The position numbers and the translations under genes were made by a program. 64,000 bases of DNA from Stigmatella aurantiaca (GTDB lineage: Bacteria > Myxococcota > Myxococcia > Myxococcales > Myxococcaceae): assembly GCF_900109545.1 (NCBI RefSeq), contig NZ_FOAP01000012.1, forward strand, positions 124,001 through 188,000, written 5' to 3'. Under the pieces are notes generated by a model that worked only from the letters and a program-made list of their open reading frames with translations, ran no database searches and was not told the DNA's origin. Each line of letters opens with the position of its first letter. Positions within the stretch are counted from its first letter, which is position 1. Shown in pieces: positions 61,748-64,000 of the stretch.

Positions 61748-63133
61748 CTACCCTCCCGCGGCAACCGGAGCAGGGTCCTCCTCGGGCGTGACGAGCGACT
61801 GCCTCGCCCACGCCCTGCTCCGCCACCGGAACCAGAAGAGGGTTCCGCGCAGCCATTCATCCGCCGCCATGGCCAGCCAGACCCCCGCAAGCCCCAGGTT
61901 CATCCGGAAGACGAGGAAGTAGCCCAGCGAGAGGCTCATGCAGGCCATCGAAACGAAGCCCATGTAGGCGATGAACGAGGAGTCTCCCGCGGCCCTCAGG
62001 GCATGCACCAGGATGAGGTTGATGGACCGCCCGCTCTCCAGCAGGAGACTCAGGACGAGGATCCGGGTGGTCAACTGGAGGATCTCCGGGTCGTCCGTGA
62101 ACAGGCCCACGATCGGCTCGCGCAAGAGGATCGCGGCCACATCCATCCCCAGGGAGAACGCCACGCTCCATTTCAAGCCCGCCAGGACCTGGCGGTAGGC
62201 GCCCTCCGTGTCGTTGGCGCCCACCTTGCGCCCGACGAGGATGGCCGTCCCGAAGCCGATCGACAGACAACACAGGAAAATGTACTGGGAGATCGACAGC
62301 GCATACTGCCGGGAAGCCAGGGCCGCGGTGCCGAGGAAGGACACGTAGTACAAGAAGACGGCCTGGCAGCCGTGGAACATGAACTGCTCGGCCGCGGAAG
62401 GAATCCCCACCTTCAGAATCTTCCGGACGTACTCCTTCGAGAGCGTCACGTAGTCGCGAGGCGCCATCCGCACGTCCATCACGCGGTACAGCATCCACAC
62501 GAAGACGGCCAGCGCCAGCGAGCGGCTCACCACGTTGGAGATCGCCGCCCCGGCCACCCCCATCCTCGGAAAGCCCAGATGGCCCGAGATGAGCAGGTAA
62601 TTGCCGAGCACGTGGAACACGTTCATCCCAATCGAGATGAACATGGAGTGCTTCGTGAAGCCGTACGTGCGCAGCATGCTGGAGAAGATGTTGATGAGCG
62701 CCTGCAGGAAGAGAAAACCACCAGCGATGCCCATGTACGTCTGTGCCATCGCCAGCACTGGCCCCTGAAGGTTCACGTGGCGCAGGAGCACCTGCCCGGA
62801 CAGCAGCAGCGCCGCGCTGACCGTGAGCCCCAGCAGCAGGTTCAGCGTGATGGAGAGCGCCACCATCCGGGAGGCCTCCCGGTTCCTTCGGGCGCCCAGG
62901 TACTGGGCCACGACGACGGAGGCGCCATGGCTGATCACCCCCATGATCAGCGTGCAGACGAAGATGCATTGATTGACGACGCCTACCGCCGCGACGGCGT
63001 CATCGGAGACGCTGCTGAGCATCAGCGTATCCGCCGTGCCCATCAGCATGAACAGCAGCAGCTCCAGGAAGATCGGCCACGTCAACCGGAACAGCCCCGT
63101 GGGGAGTTCTCCCTGCTTGCGCACTTCGTGCAT
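61748..63133 (-). CDS. MATE-family efflux transporter
   Basis: 461 residues with 12 membrane helices in two homologous halves. Typical segments are FMLMGTADTLMLSSVSDDAV, GVISHGASVVVAQYLGARRN and FGTAILVGRKVGANDTEGAY. It exports cationic or lipophilic compounds by Na+ or H+ exchange. It starts 16 bp after the glycosyltransferase stop on the same strand, so the product of that enzyme may be its cargo. Confidence 0.93.
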   Translation of the reverse strand: MHEVRKQGELPTGLFRLTWPIFLELLLFMLMGTADTLMLSSVSDDAVAAVGVVNQCIFVCTLIMGVISHGASVVVAQYLGARRNREASRMVALSITLNLLLGLTVSAALLLSGQVLLRHVNLQGPVLAMAQTYMGIAGGFLFLQALINIFSSMLRTYGFTKHSMFISIGMNVFHVLGNYLLISGHLGFPRMGVAGAAISNVVSRSLALAVFVWMLYRVMDVRMAPRDYVTLSKEYVRKILKVGIPSAAEQFMFHGCQAVFLYYVSFLGTAALASRQYALSISQYIFLCCLSIGFGTAILVGRKVGANDTEGAYRQVLAGLKWSVAFSLGMDVAAILLREPIVGLFTDDPEILQLTTRILVLSLLLESGRSINLILVHALRAAGDSSFIAYMGFVSMACMSLSLGYFLVFRMNLGLAGVWLAMAADEWLRGTLFWFRWRSRAWARQSLVTPEEDPAPVAAGG

Positions 63134-63149
63134 GATTCACCCTACCGCC

Positions 63150-64000
63150 TCAAGCGGCCCCCGGCACGCGAGCTCCCAGCAACCGGCCATAGAGGGCCAT
63201 GTGCTCGTGCGCCGAGCGCAGGAAGCCTTGCCGCAGGGATTCACCGAGTGCCGGGTCCGTCACCTGTCCCGGAGGTACACCTCGATCCAGCCACAGCGCG
63301 ATCGCATCGCGCAGGGCCCCCACATCCCGGGTGGGGATGATCTGCTTGGGGCCATACCCCTCCAGCAAGATGGGCAGGTTGCCCGAGTCGGTGGCGATCA
63401 CCGGCTTGCCCTGCATGATCGCCTGGGCCGTCGTGAGGGAGAAGGGCTCGCCGTGCGCACCGTTGTCGTTCGTCGGATGCAGCACGAAGTCCGCTTGCCG
63501 GATCGCCTCCCAGCTCTGCTCCACGCTGTAGTGGATGAAGTGGATGCGCCCACGCGCTTGCCACGGCGCCGCCCGGGCCAGCAGCGCCTCGTCGAGCCCC
63601 GTGGGGAAGATGCGCTGCTCGCTGCCCGCGTGGAAGAAGGTGAAGTCCTCCCGGCCTGCTTCCAGCAGCTCCAGCACCGCCTGGAGCGAGACCGCGGAGC
63701 CCTTCCACCTCGACAGGCGCGTGGGCTGGAGGATCAACCGGCCCTGGAAAGCCGGAAAGGTGTACGCGGCCCGGTTCATCGTGAGCGAGAGAAACAGCTC
63801 GTGGACCTCGGCGCCGGGGATCCTCCGGCGAACCTCCTCGGCGATGTACCGCGAGTGGGCGATGATGGGCAGCCCCCGGTGGCGCAGCACGTCCCAGCCC
63901 GCCTCGTCCTCCGACATGGCGTGCATGTTGTGGAGGATGCGGGGCGGCCGTGGCTGCGCGAGCAATCCATCGATCAGCCGCTTGACCAGGTCCATCCGGT
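63150..64000 (-). CDS. Glycosyltransferase family 4 protein (cut by window end)
   Basis: About 283 residues are visible; the N-terminal domain starts beyond base 64000. A GT-B fold is indicated by LQPTRLSRWKGSAVSLQAVL, VLHPTNDNGAHGEPFSLTTA and QAIMQGKPVIATDSGNLP. In the usual E-x7-E motif the second Glu is Gln here (EPFSLTTAQ), which occurs in some active GT4 enzymes. It sits upstream of the MATE gene in one operon. Donor and acceptor are unknown. Confidence 0.88.
   Translation of the reverse strand, partial: RMDLVKRLIDGLLAQPRPPRILHNMHAMSEDEAGWDVLRHRGLPIIAHSRYIAEEVRRRIPGAEVHELFLSLTMNRAAYTFPAFQGRLILQPTRLSRWKGSAVSLQAVLELLEAGREDFTFFHAGSEQRIFPTGLDEALLARAAPWQARGRIHFIHYSVEQSWEAIRQADFVLHPTNDNGAHGEPFSLTTAQAIMQGKPVIATDSGNLPILLEGYGPKQIIPTRDVGALRDAIALWLDRGVPPGQVTDPALGESLRQGFLRSAHEHMALYGRLLGARVPGAA

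Overview
The window is GC-rich DNA with very strong third-position GC bias. Its gene content points to a gliding predatory myxobacterium of the Cystobacterineae (Myxococcus, Stigmatella, Archangium or Cystobacter type). The evidence is a nearly complete Glt (adventurous gliding) gene set, a SitA/SitI-type lipoprotein toxin and immunity pair, AgmX/PglI C-terminal domains, a sigma-54 enhancer-binding protein, good -24/-12 promoters and a PAS-rich orphan kinase. The genus is an inference; no rRNA or other marker is present.

Layout. 1-5.7 kb: tail of a sigma-54 activator with a coupled alpha/beta hydrolase, typA with a clear promoter and terminator, a SitA/SitI-like pair, and arsC. 5.7-8.9 kb: a large surface lipoprotein built of eight 81-residue repeats plus an RCC1-like domain. 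8.9-10.7 kb: a junk-like accessory patch with a truncated reading frame, an inositol-phosphate cytidylyltransferase gene that looks foreign, a tmRNA 3'-end fragment (probable attachment-site remnant) and an IS91-like transposase tail. 10.7-15 kb: PAS histidine kinase and glutamine synthetase. 15.1-27.9 kb: gltH, a pseudo-receiver gene on the other strand, gltG, gltF, gltE, gltD, gltC, gltB and gltA. 28-32 kb: an isolated rplC, a coiled-coil protein, a ferritin-like protein, a HupE/UreJ-like protein, and a small membrane protein coupled to a zinc-ribbon protein. 32.4-44.8 kb: lytic transglycosylase (sigma-54 promoter), STAS protein, moxR-DUF58-transglutaminase operon, RpoH-type sigma factor (near-perfect sigma-54 promoter), OPT transporter, and a HEAT-repeat plus degenerate HD-GYP pair.

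44.8-50 kb is a second accessory patch, visibly AT-richer at its left end. It holds a HEPN-motif protein with a perfect operator-like palindrome, a lipoprotein nuclease-toxin/immunity pair, a broken ricin-B lectin gene, and two small helical proteins. 50-64 kb is metabolic: a 2OG-Fe(II) oxygenase; a tightly packed five-gene operon around a cholesterol-oxidase-like GMC enzyme; a radical SAM enzyme coupled to an unrecognised partner protein; a Bor-like lipoprotein; a Tat-type GMC oxidoreductase; a MATE exporter; and a partial glycosyltransferase.

The glt genes should work together as the periplasmic and outer-membrane part of the focal-adhesion gliding machine. The motor (AglRQS) and GltI/GltJ/GltK are not in the window. 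The two toxin/immunity pairs fit kin discrimination by outer-membrane exchange. The least understood and most interesting items are the radical SAM/partner operon, the sterol-oxidase-like operon, the joined glt locus with an embedded pseudo-receiver, and the foreign-looking cytidylyltransferase next to a tmRNA-end fragment.
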